A stretch of 64,000 nucleotides of DNA, from assembly GCF_015477775.1 (NCBI RefSeq), contig NZ_JADLQO010000002.1, positions 186,001 through 250,000 of the forward strand. Direction: 5' to 3'. The notes under the pieces are model-generated. The model made no database searches, was not told where the DNA came from, and was given only the letters and a program-made list of their open reading frames with translations. Positions 21,418-30,436 of this stretch are shown here, piece by piece (positions within the stretch are counted from its first letter, which is position 1; every line of letters starts with the position of its first letter). Source of the DNA: Nocardia abscessus. GTDB lineage: Bacteria > Actinomycetota > Actinomycetes > Mycobacteriales > Mycobacteriaceae. The translations under genes and the position numbers were made by a program.

Positions 21418-21817
21418 GGCGCATGCTCGGTCTCGCTTCGCTCGGAAGACGGAGTGAGGTTCGTCTGGTCGCGCGAGTTGGTGAGCGCCGGACCCGTATG
21501 TTCGGCGCTTCCCTGCGCTCGGTGAGAGGGCTGGCGGCGGTTGGTATTGCTGTCCGGTGGACACGACGGGCTCAGCCACGGCGCGGGCTGCGCCATTTCA
21601 CGCTCACCAAGCGGAGTCTTTTCGCGCTCATGGCGCCCCGCATGCCCGTCGCTCCAGGGTGTTCGGCGGGTGGGCGAGCACTCGCGGCTGCCGGATTGCG
21701 GGCGTGAAGGCTTTTTGTATTCGCCGATTCCCGGCGCTCCGCGAGGGCGTAAGCGCTTCGCACGCGCCCCCGCCACGCACCCTCGTCCGGCGCGGACGGG
21801 GACGAGCGGGGTCACGG

Positions 21818-22441
21818 CTAGCCGCGCTGCTGGAGGCGTTCGACGTACTTGGCGATCACGTCGACTTCCAGGTTGACGGTGGTGCCGACGGCGGCGAAGC
21901 CGAGGTTGGTCAGCGAGAGTGTGGTGGGGATGAGGGAGACTTCGAACCAGTCCCGGCCGCCGGTCTCGGCGGGTTCGTCGGAGACGCCGAGACCGGAGAC
22001 GGTGAGCGAGATGCCGTCGACGGTGATCGACCCCTTCTCCACGACGTAGCGGGCGATGTTCTCCGGCAGCGAGATCCGGACCACGTCCCAGTTCTCCGAC
22101 GGGGTGCGCGAGAGCACGGTGCCGGTGCCGTCGACATGTCCCTGGACCAGGTGGCCGCCGAGCCTGCTGTTCAGCGCCGCGGCACGCTCCAGGTTCACCT
22201 TCGAACCGACGTCCAGCTTGCCGATGCTGGAGCGGTTGAGCGTCTCGGCCATGACGTCGACGGTGAACGAGTCGCCGCCGACCACGTCCACAACGGTCAG
22301 ACACACCCCGTTCACGGCGATCGAATCACCGTGTCCGGCATCGGAGGTCACCAGCTTGCCCTTGATCGTCAGCCGCGCGGCGTCGGTCAGCTGCTCGCTG
22401 GCGACGATCTCGCCGAGCTCCTCGACGATGCCTGTGAACAT
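21818..22441 (-). CDS. ribE: Riboflavin synthase alpha subunit
   Basis: The 207-residue protein dismutates two lumazine molecules to riboflavin. It has two homologous barrel domains: the first begins MFTGIVEELGEI and contains VNGVCLTVVD; the second begins HLVQGHVDGTGTVL and contains TVDGISLTVSGLG. It is on the same strand as ribBA and ribH but separated from them by a long palindromic gap. ribD, which usually accompanies this cluster, is not in the window. Confidence 0.96.
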   Translation of the reverse strand: MFTGIVEELGEIVASEQLTDAARLTIKGKLVTSDAGHGDSIAVNGVCLTVVDVVGGDSFTVDVMAETLNRSSIGKLDVGSKVNLERAAALNSRLGGHLVQGHVDGTGTVLSRTPSENWDVVRISLPENIARYVVEKGSITVDGISLTVSGLGVSDEPAETGGRDWFEVSLIPTTLSLTNLGFAAVGTTVNLEVDVIAKYVERLQQRG

Positions 22442-23009
22442 GTGCTTCGACTCCCTGTCGCGTCGTTGTCCTCGAGTTCCGGAACAGCGCGAGTCCCGGC
22501 CGCTATTCCCGCGCCCCTCAGCCTAACGACGCCGGGTCGTAGGAGGTAGCGGCGTTCCGGGTTCGCGCGCAGACGGAGCAGGCTCCGGGTCCTGCGAGGC
22601 AGGAAGCAAACCGCCGGGCGGGGAGAGCCCGCCGGAACCGGCCGGTCCCATCGAAAGTGGAACAAAATATCTCCACACGCGCCGCATTCGCCGGGCGATA
22701 CGGGATCGGGTATTCGTTCGGCGCCTTTCGGCGTACCGTGCGAATTAAATGCTCCCGAGCGTGCCTGATTCATTGTCGATACCCGAAAGAAACACGGTTA
22801 TAACGCAGTTTCCGCGCGCCTGCGATGCGCGAAAGCGATATCGTTATGCGGCTGACTTCTCGTGTTCAACTTTTCGCACAAGTAGTTCGATGCGCCGCTC
22901 TACCTGGGCCACGGCGTACGCTCGCGCGGCCAGCCGCACGACTTCACTACTCGAGAAAGCCGGAGACGACAGTGGGACAAATCTGGTCGGACACAGTGGG
23001 AGGCGCGGT
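22442..23009. other. Intergenic region upstream of ribE
   Basis: About 570 bp between the divergent ribE and the plus-strand gene at 23010. No gene is supportable. The segment 22600-22660 has GC-rich hairpins, including cgggcggggagagcccg. I looked for an FMN riboswitch (RFN element) in the ribE direction and found only a partial cggcggt match, not the full conserved core. Confidence 0.5.
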
Positions 23010-23480
23010 GTGACCACTTTTCTCGATTCGACGCCGGAAGTTCGCTGCCTGCGGTATCGCCGCGAATTCCAGCTACCCGCATCGATGGATCCCGGTTCGC
23101 ACCGTATTCTCCTGCACATCGGCGTCGACTACGGCGCGGTCACCATGCCCGCCGAACTCGGCGAGCAAGTGCTGCGACGACTCGTCCAGGACGGAATCGC
23201 CGGACCGGTCGTCGACCACCCGCGAGCCAGGCACTGGACCTTCCTCACCGGCCCCGCCGGGCCCGATGCGTTCAGTCCGGCGGTCTCGGCCGAATTGTTC
23301 CGGCTCTACGCGGCGGTGGCCTGCGCGGGCAGTCAAGTGGTGCTGCCCTCACCGGACGACGAGCGCACCGGCTACCGCGTCTGGATCCGGCAGCCGGAGA
23401 CCGGCGCACGCCGCCCGCCGCTCAGCGCCGTGATCGCGACGATCCGCACGGTCGCGACACGCAAAACCCGGATCGGGTAG
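23010..23480 (+). CDS. Conserved-looking hypothetical protein
   Basis: The 156-residue protein starts at GTG, preceded by gggagg four bases upstream. It begins VTTFLDSTPEVRCLRYRRE and has a mixed alpha/beta pattern with HILLHIGVDYG-like strands and RHWTFLTGP, LVLPSPDDERTGYRVW-type segments. The HWTFL plus PSP motif recalls the N-terminal part of actinobacterial bifunctional DNA primase/polymerase-like proteins, but this is a weak impression and I do not assign a function. Third-position GC is coding-like throughout. A much longer in-frame start at 22749 adds atypical sequence. Confidence 0.6.
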   Translation: MTTFLDSTPEVRCLRYRREFQLPASMDPGSHRILLHIGVDYGAVTMPAELGEQVLRRLVQDGIAGPVVDHPRARHWTFLTGPAGPDAFSPAVSAELFRLYAAVACAGSQVVLPSPDDERTGYRVWIRQPETGARRPPLSAVIATIRTVATRKTRIG

Positions 23481-23486
23481 GACTTT

Positions 23487-24179
23487 TCAGCGCGCCCACG
23501 CCGAGGCCGCCTGCCTGCGCAACTTCTCCACGGTGGCCCCGGGGTCGGCCGTGCTGTAAACCGCGGACCCGGCGACGAAGCAGTCCACGCCTGCCTCAGC
23601 GGCCGCCTCGATGGTGTCGGCGTTGATGCCGCCGTCGATCTCGACCAGCAGCCGCAGCTCACCGGCATCGACCAGGTTGCGCACGATGCGCGCCTTCTCC
23701 AGCACCTCGGGGATGAACGACTGCCCGCCGAAACCCGGTTCCACGCTCATCACCAGCAGCGTGTCGAATTCACGCAGGATCTCCAGGTACGGCTCGATCG
23801 GCGTGCCCGGCTTCACCGAGAGCCCCGCCTTACTGCCCGCGGCGCGGATATCGCGCGCGACCGCGATCGGATCGTCCGTCGCCTCGGCGTGGAAAGTCAC
23901 GTTGTGCGCGCCCGCCTCGGCGTACGGCGGCGCCCAGCGGCCCGGGTCCTCGATCATCAGGTGGCAGTCCAGCGGGATCTCGGTCGCCTTCAGCAAACTT
24001 TCGACCACGGGAAGCCCGATTGTGAGATTCGGCACGAAGTGCGCATCCATCACGTCCACGTGCAGCCAGTCCGCGCCTGCTACGGCGCCCGCTTCCTCCG
24101 CGAGATGCGCGAAGTCGGCGGAAAGGATGGACGGGGCGATCATCGGAGCGGCCGGACGCGGGTAAGTCGGGTTGGACAC
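23487..24179 (-). CDS. rpe: Ribulose-phosphate 3-epimerase
   Basis: The 230-residue enzyme interconverts ribulose and xylulose 5-phosphate in the pentose phosphate pathway. It starts at GTG ([12 protein letters not shown]) and has [54 protein letters not shown] and VAGSAVY, all family signatures with the metal-binding His and Asp residues. In mycobacteria rpe directly follows fmu/rsmB; here rsbW-sigF and a YjbR gene lie between. Confidence 0.97.
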   Translation of the reverse strand: MSNPTYPRPAAPMIAPSILSADFAHLAEEAGAVAGADWLHVDVMDAHFVPNLTIGLPVVESLLKATEIPLDCHLMIEDPGRWAPPYAEAGAHNVTFHAEATDDPIAVARDIRAAGSKAGLSVKPGTPIEPYLEILREFDTLLVMSVEPGFGGQSFIPEVLEKARIVRNLVDAGELRLLVEIDGGINADTIEAAAEAGVDCFVAGSAVYSTADPGATVEKLRRQAASAWAR

Positions 24180-24239
24180 AACGCCGGAGTCTAACGGTAC
24201 CCAGGATTGTCCAGGGCGGGAGTGGGTAGCCTGCATAGG

Positions 24240-24662
24240 GTGATCAATATTTCGGCGGAACAGGGGCTCTACAGCACCCCGGTGGAGATTCGGGTGGCGG
24301 CGTCGGTGACACAACTGCCCATCGTGCGTGGGCTCGCCGAAACCCTCGTCCTACTCAGCGAATTCACGCTGGACGAGGTGGCCGACATCCGGCTGGCCGT
24401 CGATGAGGTCTGCTCGACGCTGATCGCGGTCGCGGCCCCGGAAACGAGCCTGAACTGCCGGTTCACCGTCGGTGACACCGAACTGCGCGTCCGGGTGGAG
24501 GGCATCGCGGAGAAGCCGGGACTGCCCGACCAGCGCAGCTTCGGCTGGCACGTGCTGCGCACCCTCACCGACACGGTCGAGGCGACACAGGATTCGTTCG
24601 ATGCGACGGTCTCCGGATATCCGACGACGGTCGAGTTTCGTCGGGTCCGGGGGAAGGCGTAG
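24240..24662 (+). CDS. rsbW: Anti-sigma factor, RsbW type
   Basis: The 140-residue GHKL-fold serine kinase/anti-sigma factor starts at GTG ([19 protein letters not shown]). The N-box-like helix is [17 protein letters not shown]; the C-terminal ATP-lid region is [14 protein letters not shown]. It resembles mycobacterial RsbW/UsfX, the antagonist of SigF. Its stop codon shares one base with the sigF GTG, so the regulator and its sigma factor are translationally coupled. An earlier in-frame start (24207) is less likely. Confidence 0.88.
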   Translation: MINISAEQGLYSTPVEIRVAASVTQLPIVRGLAETLVLLSEFTLDEVADIRLAVDEVCSTLIAVAAPETSLNCRFTVGDTELRVRVEGIAEKPGLPDQRSFGWHVLRTLTDTVEATQDSFDATVSGYPTTVEFRRVRGKA

Positions 24663-25546
24663 TGGCGGACGAAGAAACCGTGTTCGACGCACAGCGCGAC
24701 GACGACTCCGACACCCTGACCGCGGAGGACGCCGTCGAAGACAGCGAAACCCTGGAAGAAGAGACCGAAACCCTGGAGGCGGCCAGTGCGGTCCCCGGCT
24801 ACGACGACGTCGGCTTGCTGTTCGAGCAACTGGCGAGCAGCGAAGCCGGGACGGCGCGGCACACCGCCTTGCGCGCGGAACTGATCAGCCGCTGCATTCC
24901 GCTAGCCGACCACATCGCCCGCAAGTTCAGCGGGCGCGGTGAACCGTTCGACGACCTGACCCAGGTGGCGCGGGTCGGCCTGGTGCACGCGGTGGATCGT
25001 TTCGACGTAGAACGCGGCTCGAACTTCCTGTCGTTCGCGGTGCCGACCATCATGGGCGAGGTCCGCAGGTACTTCCGCGACAACACGTGGGCGATGCGGG
25101 TGCCGCGCCGGGTCAAGGAGACCCACCTACGCATCGGCGCCGCGATCGACAGCCTGTCGCAGACCCTCGGTCGCTCGCCCACGGCGAAGGAGATCGCAGC
25201 GGAGCTCGACGTCGATCCGGACGAGGTGACCCAGGCGGTGATCGCGGGCAACGCCTACCAGCCGAGCTCGATCGACGCGGCCACGCTCGGCCGGGACACC
25301 GACGCCTCGCTGCTGGACACCCTCGGCGAGGAGGAGTCCCAGTTCGACCGCGTCGAGGAGTACGTCGCGATACGGCCGCTGCTGGCCGGGTTGCCCGAGC
25401 GGGAACGGCGCATCCTCACCATGCGGTTCTTCGAATCGATGACCCAGACCCAGATCGCGCAGCAGATGGGCATCTCGCAGATGCACGTCTCGCGCATCCT
25501 CGCGAAAACCCTTGCCCGGCTGCGGGAACAGTCCAGCCGGGAATGA
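24662..25546 (+). CDS. sigF: RNA polymerase sigma factor SigF (SigB/F/G group)
   Basis: The 294-residue stress/sporulation-type sigma factor has regions in order. An acidic N-terminal extension (residues 1-45, many Glu/Asp) is followed by region 1.2/2 (LISRCIPLADHIARKFSGRGEPFDDLTQVARVG, then GSNFLSFAVPTIMGEVRRYFRD). Region 3 is VKETHLRIGAAIDSLSQ and region 4 is LPERERRILTMRFFESMTQTQIAQQMGISQMHVSR. The acidic extension makes it about 30 residues longer than the mycobacterial protein. It is paired with rsbW. Confidence 0.93.
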   Translation: MADEETVFDAQRDDDSDTLTAEDAVEDSETLEEETETLEAASAVPGYDDVGLLFEQLASSEAGTARHTALRAELISRCIPLADHIARKFSGRGEPFDDLTQVARVGLVHAVDRFDVERGSNFLSFAVPTIMGEVRRYFRDNTWAMRVPRRVKETHLRIGAAIDSLSQTLGRSPTAKEIAAELDVDPDEVTQAVIAGNAYQPSSIDAATLGRDTDASLLDTLGEEESQFDRVEEYVAIRPLLAGLPERERRILTMRFFESMTQTQIAQQMGISQMHVSRILAKTLARLREQSSRE

Positions 25547-25552
25547 GCGGAC

Positions 25553-25903
25553 TCAGCGGGCCTCGCGCTCCCGCAGCTTGCGCACCTTCGCCGGGGCGGT
25601 GATCCACCACGCGTCGTCGAGCAGTTCCCGCAGGTGGTCGGGCGCGACGCGATCCAGGTCGATCAGGATGTAGGCGTAGCCGTCGTAATGCGGCGTGGTG
25701 TAGAAGGCCGGATCGCCGGAGGCGAGCAACGCCTCCTTCTCGGCGAGGTCGCAGGCCAGGACGAGACCGCCTTCGGCCTCGCTGCGCAGCCGGGCGAATC
25801 CCTTCCCGCCGACCTTCAGCGCCGGGCTGCGCCACCAGGTCGATTCCGCCACCTCCGGAAGTTCGGTCGCCATCGCCACCACGTCCTGCCAGGTCATCGT
25901 CAT
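25553..25903 (-). CDS. MmcQ/YjbR family DNA-binding-like protein
   Basis: The 116-residue protein starts MTMTWQDVVAMATELPEV. It has the YjbR fold pattern: TWWRSPALKVGGKGFARLR, LACDLAEKEALLASGD, then FYTTPHYDGYAYILIDLDRV and the final LLDDAWWITAPAKVRKL. Members resemble the CyaY/TetR-C DNA-binding fold, but function is unknown. It is convergent with sigF, with 6 bp between the stops. A longer frame upstream is not supported. Confidence 0.88.
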   Translation of the reverse strand: MTMTWQDVVAMATELPEVAESTWWRSPALKVGGKGFARLRSEAEGGLVLACDLAEKEALLASGDPAFYTTPHYDGYAYILIDLDRVAPDHLRELLDDAWWITAPAKVRKLREREAR

Positions 25904-25956
25904 GTGCCGAGTGTGCGGCACCACGCGCCGCACGGCTTGGACGAATGGAATGCCGC

Positions 25957-27633
25957 TCAGCGCGGCTTGCGCAGCGCGGCCAGGAACATAGCGTCGGTGC
26001 CGTGCCGGTGCGGCCACAGCTGCGCCCCCGGTCCGTCGCCGACATCGGTGACGCCGGGTAGCAGCTCTCGGGTGTCGAGTTGCTCGGCACCCAGGCGACG
26101 CACGGCGTCGGCGACGATCGACACGGTCTCCGCTAGATGTGGCGAGCAGGTCGAGTACACCACCACCCCACCCGGGCGCAGCAGATCCCATGCCGCCGCG
26201 AGCAGTTCGCGCTGCAAGACGACCAGTTCACGGACGTCGGCCGGGGTGCGCCGCCAGCGCGCCTCGGGCCTGCGGCGCAGCGCACCGAGTCCGGTACACG
26301 GGGCGTCCACCAGGATGCGGTCGTAACCGGGAGTCAATCCGCTGGCCCGACCGTCGGTGACGTGGACGTCGACCGGCAGGTCGTGCACCGCCTTGCGCAC
26401 CAGTTCGGCGCGGTGCGCGGCGGGCTCGACCGCGTCCACCCGGAAGCCGTCGATCGAGGCGATCGCCCCCAGCAGCGCGGCCTTGCCACCCGGTCCCGCG
26501 CACAGATCGAGCCAGCGCCCGGTGTCCGGACCCTCCAGTTCGGCCCTGGTCAGCGCCAGGGCCACCAACTGGCTGCCCTCGTCCTGTACGGCTGCCATGC
26601 CCGCGCGCACCGGCTCGAGCTTGCCCGGGTCCCCGCCGTCCAGGTAGACCGCGTACGGCGACCAGCGCCCTTCCTCACCACCGGTCACCAGCGCGAGTTC
26701 CTCCGCGGTGATGTCGCCGGGGCGGGCCACCAGGTGCACCAGCGGGCGCGCGTCGTCGGCGGCGAGCACCTCGCCCAGCTCCCCGGCCCGCGCCCCCAGC
26801 GCGTCGGCGAACGCCTGCGCGATCCATGCCGGATGCGCGTACTCGAACGCCAACCGGCCGACCGGGTCGGCGGGCGCGAGCGCCTCGACCCACTCTTCCG
26901 TCGTCCGCTCCGCCGCCCGCCGGAGCACGGCGTTGACGAAACCTGCCTTGCCCGTGCCGAATTCGGCGCGCGCGAGCGCCACCGAGGTGTCCACGGCGGC
27001 GTGCGCGCCGATCCTGGTGCGCAGCAACTGATAGACGCCGAGCCGGAGCACATCCAGCAGGGGGCCGTCGATCTCCTCGATCGACCGGCCCGCGCCTTCG
27101 GCGATCACCGCGTCGAGCAGGCCGAGCGAGCGGCACGCGCCGTAGGCGAGTTCGGTGGCCAGTGCGGCGTCTCGCCCCGACAATCCCCGTTCGCGCAGCA
27201 GCACGGGCAGCACGAGGTTGGCGTAGGCGTCGCGCTCCCGGACCGCGCGCAGCACATCCCTGGCGACCGACCGCGGCGGATCGGCGGGCGCTTGACGATG
27301 CGGACGCCCGGCGGCCTTGGCCTCCTGACGCGCACCGGCTTTGGACCCGGAAGCCGGACGCCCGGCGGAGGAACGGTCCGCTCGGCCCGTCGCCGCGCGT
27401 TGTCCCGTGGCGCCGCGCCGTTCGTCGCGGTCGCGGCCGCCCGCCTCGGCTCGCCCGCTGCCGGTGCGCTGATCGGCCGCCCGTGACCGGCCCGCACCGT
27501 TGCGGTCCCGCCGAGGGCCGCCCTGCGCGGGAGCCCGGCCGGACTCGCCGGAACGATTCGGCGCGGACGCGCGGTCGTCGCGCCGCCGGTCGCGTGCGTC
27601 GTCGCCGCCGGCCCGATTGCCCCGCGGCGTCAT
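25957..27633 (-). CDS. rsmB: 16S rRNA (cytosine-967-C5) methyltransferase RsmB, with Arg-rich N-terminal extension
   Basis: The 558-residue protein has an N-terminal stretch of about 125 residues very rich in Arg, Gly, Asp and Ala, probably disordered and RNA-binding. The NusB-like domain follows ([22 protein letters not shown]). The SAM-dependent methyltransferase domain shows [33 protein letters not shown] (first catalytic Cys) and [11 protein letters not shown] (second Cys). The ATG overlaps the fmt stop by 4 bp. It forms an operon with fmt and def. Confidence 0.95.
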   Translation of the reverse strand: MTPRGNRAGGDDARDRRRDDRASAPNRSGESGRAPAQGGPRRDRNGAGRSRAADQRTGSGRAEAGGRDRDERRGATGQRAATGRADRSSAGRPASGSKAGARQEAKAAGRPHRQAPADPPRSVARDVLRAVRERDAYANLVLPVLLRERGLSGRDAALATELAYGACRSLGLLDAVIAEGAGRSIEEIDGPLLDVLRLGVYQLLRTRIGAHAAVDTSVALARAEFGTGKAGFVNAVLRRAAERTTEEWVEALAPADPVGRLAFEYAHPAWIAQAFADALGARAGELGEVLAADDARPLVHLVARPGDITAEELALVTGGEEGRWSPYAVYLDGGDPGKLEPVRAGMAAVQDEGSQLVALALTRAELEGPDTGRWLDLCAGPGGKAALLGAIASIDGFRVDAVEPAAHRAELVRKAVHDLPVDVHVTDGRASGLTPGYDRILVDAPCTGLGALRRRPEARWRRTPADVRELVVLQRELLAAAWDLLRPGGVVVYSTCSPHLAETVSIVADAVRRLGAEQLDTRELLPGVTDVGDGPGAQLWPHRHGTDAMFLAALRKPR

Positions 27634-28553
27634 TCGACCACCGTGCCGGGCTGCAGGCGGGCGCCGCGCGCCCAGTCGAGCGCGGCCATCATGCGCTTGC
27701 CTTGCGGCTGCACCTGGTCGAGCCGGACGGCGGTGGTGGCGGTGCCGACGAAGACTCCGGACTTGCGGACCTCGATCACGCGCTCCGGCAACTCCTCCTC
27801 GACCAGCTCGACCGGTCCCAGTTTCAGCCGGGTGCCGCCGACCTCCGTCCACGCCCCCGGAGCCGGGGTGACCGCGCGAATCCGCCTGCTGATGGCCAGC
27901 GCCGGTTGATCCCAGCGCACGTGCCCGGCCTCGACACCGACCTTCGGCGCGTACGAAACGCCGTCGGTGGGCTGGGCGACCGCCTGCAACGTCCCGTCCT
28001 CCACTCCGTCGAGCGTCGCTTCCAGCAGACGGGAGCCGCTGTCGGCCAACCGCTGCAGCAGGGTGCCCGCGGTGTCGGTGACGGCGATCTTCTCGGTCAC
28101 CATGCCGAAGACCGGACCCGTGTCCAGCCCGGCCTCGATCTGGAAGGTCGAGGCGCCGGTGATCTCGTCACCCGCATCGATCGCCGCCTGCACCGGCGCC
28201 GCGCCCCGCCACGCGGGCAGCAGTGAGAAATGCAGGTTGATCCAGCCGAAACGCGGGATGTCGAGCACCGGCTGGGGCAGCAGCGCGCCGTAGGCGACCA
28301 CCGGGCAGCAGTCCGGCGCCAAGTCGGTGAGTTGCGCGATGAATTCCGGCTCCGACGGCCGCCGCGGGGTGAGCACCGGGATGCCGTGCTCGTCGGCCAG
28401 CTGACCGACGGGCGACCTGGTCACCTTCCGGCCACGCCCCGCCACCGCGTCGGGCCGCGTCACGACGGCGATCACGTCGTGACGCGCCGATTCCAGCAAA
28501 CGCCGCAGCGACGCAACCGCAGGCTCCGGCGTCCCCGCGAAGACAACGCGCAT
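27630..28553 (-). CDS. fmt: Methionyl-tRNA formyltransferase
   Basis: The 307-residue enzyme formylates initiator Met-tRNA using 10-formyl-tetrahydrofolate. It starts [20 protein letters not shown] and has [20 protein letters not shown] with [16 protein letters not shown] (catalytic Asn/His) and [17 protein letters not shown]. The C-terminal OB-like domain starts near residue 210. It overlaps def by one base and rsmB by four. Confidence 0.97.
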   Translation of the reverse strand: MRVVFAGTPEPAVASLRRLLESARHDVIAVVTRPDAVAGRGRKVTRSPVGQLADEHGIPVLTPRRPSEPEFIAQLTDLAPDCCPVVAYGALLPQPVLDIPRFGWINLHFSLLPAWRGAAPVQAAIDAGDEITGASTFQIEAGLDTGPVFGMVTEKIAVTDTAGTLLQRLADSGSRLLEATLDGVEDGTLQAVAQPTDGVSYAPKVGVEAGHVRWDQPALAISRRIRAVTPAPGAWTEVGGTRLKLGPVELVEEELPERVIEVRKSGVFVGTATTAVRLDQVQPQGKRMMAALDWARGARLQPGTVVE

Positions 28554-29119
28554 CAGCGGACGACCCCGAACGGGTTGGGCCGCCCCGCGCCGCTCATCGA
28601 GCGGGCCGGGCGCACCGTCGTTCCCGCGGTGAACCAATCGGATTCGCGGATCACCCGCATCGCCTCCTTGCGCTGGGCCGGGTCGAGACGGTCGATGAAC
28701 AGCACACCGTCGAGGTGATCGGTCTCGTGCTGCACGCAGCGCGCCAGCAGGCCCTCCGCCTCGAACGAGACCGGCGCGCCGTCGACGTCCACACCGGAGG
28801 CGCGCACCCGCAACGCCCGGCGCGTGTCGTAGCGCACCCCGGGAATGGACAGGCATCCTTCCGGGCCGACTTGCTCTTCGTCGCCGACGACCTCCCACTG
28901 CGGGTTCACCAGATGCCCGGCGGCATCGCCGGTGTCGTAGACGAACACGCGCAGCCCGACCCCGATCTGCGGCGCGGCCATCCCGACCCCGCCGTCGTCG
29001 TGCATGGTCTCGGTCAGGTCGGTCACCAGCTGCCGCACATCGCGGTCGAACGCGGTGACCTCCGCGGCGCGGGCACGCAGGATGGGATCGCCGAACAGGC
29101 GAACAGGCTGGATGGTCAC
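28553..29119 (-). CDS. def: Peptide deformylase
   Basis: The 188-residue metalloenzyme removes the N-formyl group from nascent proteins. The three signature motifs are present: [18 protein letters not shown] and QHETDHLDG (HExxH metal ligands and catalytic Glu). It is the first gene of def-fmt-rsmB, whose promoter should lie in 29120-29220. The conserved neighbour priA is about 32.6 kb away instead of close by. Confidence 0.97.
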   Translation of the reverse strand: MTIQPVRLFGDPILRARAAEVTAFDRDVRQLVTDLTETMHDDGGVGMAAPQIGVGLRVFVYDTGDAAGHLVNPQWEVVGDEEQVGPEGCLSIPGVRYDTRRALRVRASGVDVDGAPVSFEAEGLLARCVQHETDHLDGVLFIDRLDPAQRKEAMRVIRESDWFTAGTTVRPARSMSGAGRPNPFGVVR

Positions 29120-29356
29120 GGCTGGCTCCCGGAAGCGGACGAATACGGTCGCCCCATTCTAGTGAGACGACCGCAAATCCCCGATTCACCAGCCCGAAGC
29201 TGGTAGAACTCCTATGCGGTCCGGGCGGGGTGTCGATCCCTCCGCCCGGCCGCCCGGAAAAGGCCTGGTCAGCGACCCGTCGGTGACACCTGACCTGCTT
29301 CCCACCTGCAGGTTCACAACACGTCGATGCATTTCACGACCGAACGTAACGGGATT

Positions 29357-29446
29357 GTGGTGACGGCGTCAACACCGCAGGTCAGAACAGTTTCGGGCTC
29401 CGCCGTGGTGACGGCGTCACCAGTGAAGTGGTGACGCCGTCACCAC
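29357..29446. repeat. Three copies of a 15-bp palindrome; two form an 18-bp inverted repeat
   Basis: ggtgacggcgtcacc-type palindromes occur at 29359-29373 (imperfect, ends aac), 29407-29421 and 29430-29444. The last two form an 18-bp perfect inverted repeat (29405-29422 with 29429-29446) around 6 nt. Spacing is 48 and 23 bp. They look like binding sites for a dimeric regulator or a stable hairpin; the partner is not identified. Confidence 0.8.
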
Positions 29447-29692
29447 CCACCGACCAGACGTCCATGCGCATCTCGATCCCGCACCGGTCCACTGTGCGCG
29501 ACGGGGGTGCGCATCGGTCTGGGTGTACCACGCCACGGACCTGTCCGCTGTTGCGGCGGTGGCCCGGTAGTAGTCCAGCAGGCGATCCCGTCGGGGTGGG
29601 TCGGTCGGCGTGGACGCGTAGGCACGCAGCAGATGGTGTATTCGGTTCAGTGCCGCCTGCCCGGCCAGCTGTCCAACTCCGCCGGTCGGCAC
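29440..29692 (-). pseudogene. Possible fragment of an NB-ARC/TPR-type regulator
   Basis: The minus frame reads AALNRIHHLLRAY followed by PPRRDRLLDYYRATAATADR. RDRLLDYYxATAxxADR is the kind of segment found between the ATPase and TPR parts of actinobacterial SARP/NB-ARC or XRE-TPR regulators. Nothing else of such a protein remains, and the reading frame degenerates towards 29440. It is probably a relic of a gene deleted during rearrangement next to def. Confidence 0.35.
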
Positions 29693-29736
29693 ACGGCCGA
29701 GTCGGATCTCTGGGCTCGATGTCGGTGTCGTGCCGG

Positions 29737-30342
29737 TCAGTCGGCGTCGCGCGTTGCTTGATTGATGAGTACTTCGGCGGTCGCTCGGGCGTGGGCCCAG
29801 GGTGCCGGATCGTCGAGGGAGGTGGAAAGGGCTGCCGCCCCCTCGTAGAGGAGGGCGAGCTGGTTGCCCAGCAGCTGCGGGTCCGCGGCGCCGGCTCGTC
29901 GGGCGAGCTCGGTGAGTCCGTCGATGTAGTTCCGCTTGTGGGCGTGGACGATGTCTCGAACGCCGGGCATGCTGTCGGCTGCCTCGACCGCCGCGTTGTG
30001 AAATGGGCAGCCGCGCATGGGTGTGTCCGCGCGGCGTGGGCTGTCGAACAATGCGAGCAGCAGCGCACGCGGGCTCGGATCGGAGTCCGGCGGTGGCGCG
30101 TCGGTGGGGTCGCCTGCGCGTTGCCGGAGCATCCGCAGATATTCCTCCACCAGCGCGGTCTTACTCGGGAAGTGTTGGTAGAGAGTCCTTTTCGAGACAG
30201 ACGCTTTTGCCGAGATCAATTCGACGCCGGTAGCGTTGATGCCTTCGTTGTAGAACAGCTCCGCAGCTGCGTGCAGGATGCGCTGACGCGCGCCGCGCCC
30301 TCCCCGACGGGACGGCGCCTGGGTACTGGTGAGCGAAGCCAT
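29737..30342 (-). CDS. TetR/AcrR family repressor of the adjacent hydrolase/SDR genes
   Basis: The 201-residue protein has an N-terminal TetR HTH (RQRILHAAAELFYNEGINATGVELI, SVSKRTLYQHFPSKTALVEEYL). Its C-terminal domain contains RGCPFHNAAVEAADSMPGVRD, typical of a TetR subgroup with a CPF motif. Its start lies 8 bp from an 18-bp palindromic site (30350-30367), and a second copy precedes the divergent hydrolase gene. That supports autoregulation plus control of the hydrolase and, through two further sites, the SDR gene (inference). Confidence 0.9.
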   Translation of the reverse strand: MASLTSTQAPSRRGGRGARQRILHAAAELFYNEGINATGVELISAKASVSKRTLYQHFPSKTALVEEYLRMLRQRAGDPTDAPPPDSDPSPRALLLALFDSPRRADTPMRGCPFHNAAVEAADSMPGVRDIVHAHKRNYIDGLTELARRAGAADPQLLGNQLALLYEGAAALSTSLDDPAPWAHARATAEVLINQATRDAD

Positions 30343-30349
30343 GAGTTAA

Positions 30350-30367
30350 GTATACCGATCTGTTTAC
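30350..30367. promoter_or_regulatory. Operator O1 of the 29.7-kb TetR regulator
   Basis: gtataccgatctgtttac, an imperfect 18-bp palindrome just upstream of the tetR start codon; one of four near-identical sites. Confidence 0.75.
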
Positions 30368-30403
30368 AAGTAAGCGGAGGCCGAGTAGCGTCTCACCCAG
30401 AAA

Positions 30404-30421
30404 GTACACCAATCGGTTTAC
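30404..30421. promoter_or_regulatory. Operator O2, upstream of alpha/beta hydrolase gene
   Basis: gtacaccaatcggtttac, 54 bp from O1 and 15 bp before the hydrolase ATG; positioned to block transcription of the hydrolase. Confidence 0.78.
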
Positions 30422-30436
30422 ATCAGGAGGAAGCTC

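Larger units (their letters stand above)
21247..21817. other. Long intergenic region with nested palindromes between ribE and ribBA
   Basis: About 570 bp lacks a convincing gene: short open frames on both strands have no recognisable domain. It contains two strong inverted repeats near the ribBA start (listed separately), several short hairpins such as tgtcc-ggt-ggaca near 21550, and AT-richer patches. It must contain the ribBA promoter unless transcription reads through from ribE. Confidence 0.6.
29120..29736. other. Gene-poor junction between def and the accessory region
   Basis: About 620 bp with no intact gene. It holds a GC-rich hairpin near 29221-29260, three copies of a GGTGACGSCGTCACC-type palindrome (29358-29446) and, on the minus strand, a fragment resembling the end of a TPR-type regulator. 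I see no tRNA, integrase or direct-repeat attachment site here. Confidence 0.6.

Noticed and set aside
22560..22680. FMN riboswitch (RFN element) upstream of ribE
   Set aside because: Only a cggcggt piece and generic hairpins are present; the ordered conserved core of the RFN element is missing on the minus strand.
24180..24245. SigF-type autoregulatory promoter (GTTT-N15-17-GGGTAT) before rsbW
   Set aside because: A gggtag-like -10 is visible near 24224, but no gttt-like -35 lies at the right spacing.
29100..29450. tRNA-based attachment site for the accessory region
   Set aside because: No tRNA cloverleaf, integrase or matching direct repeat near either boundary.
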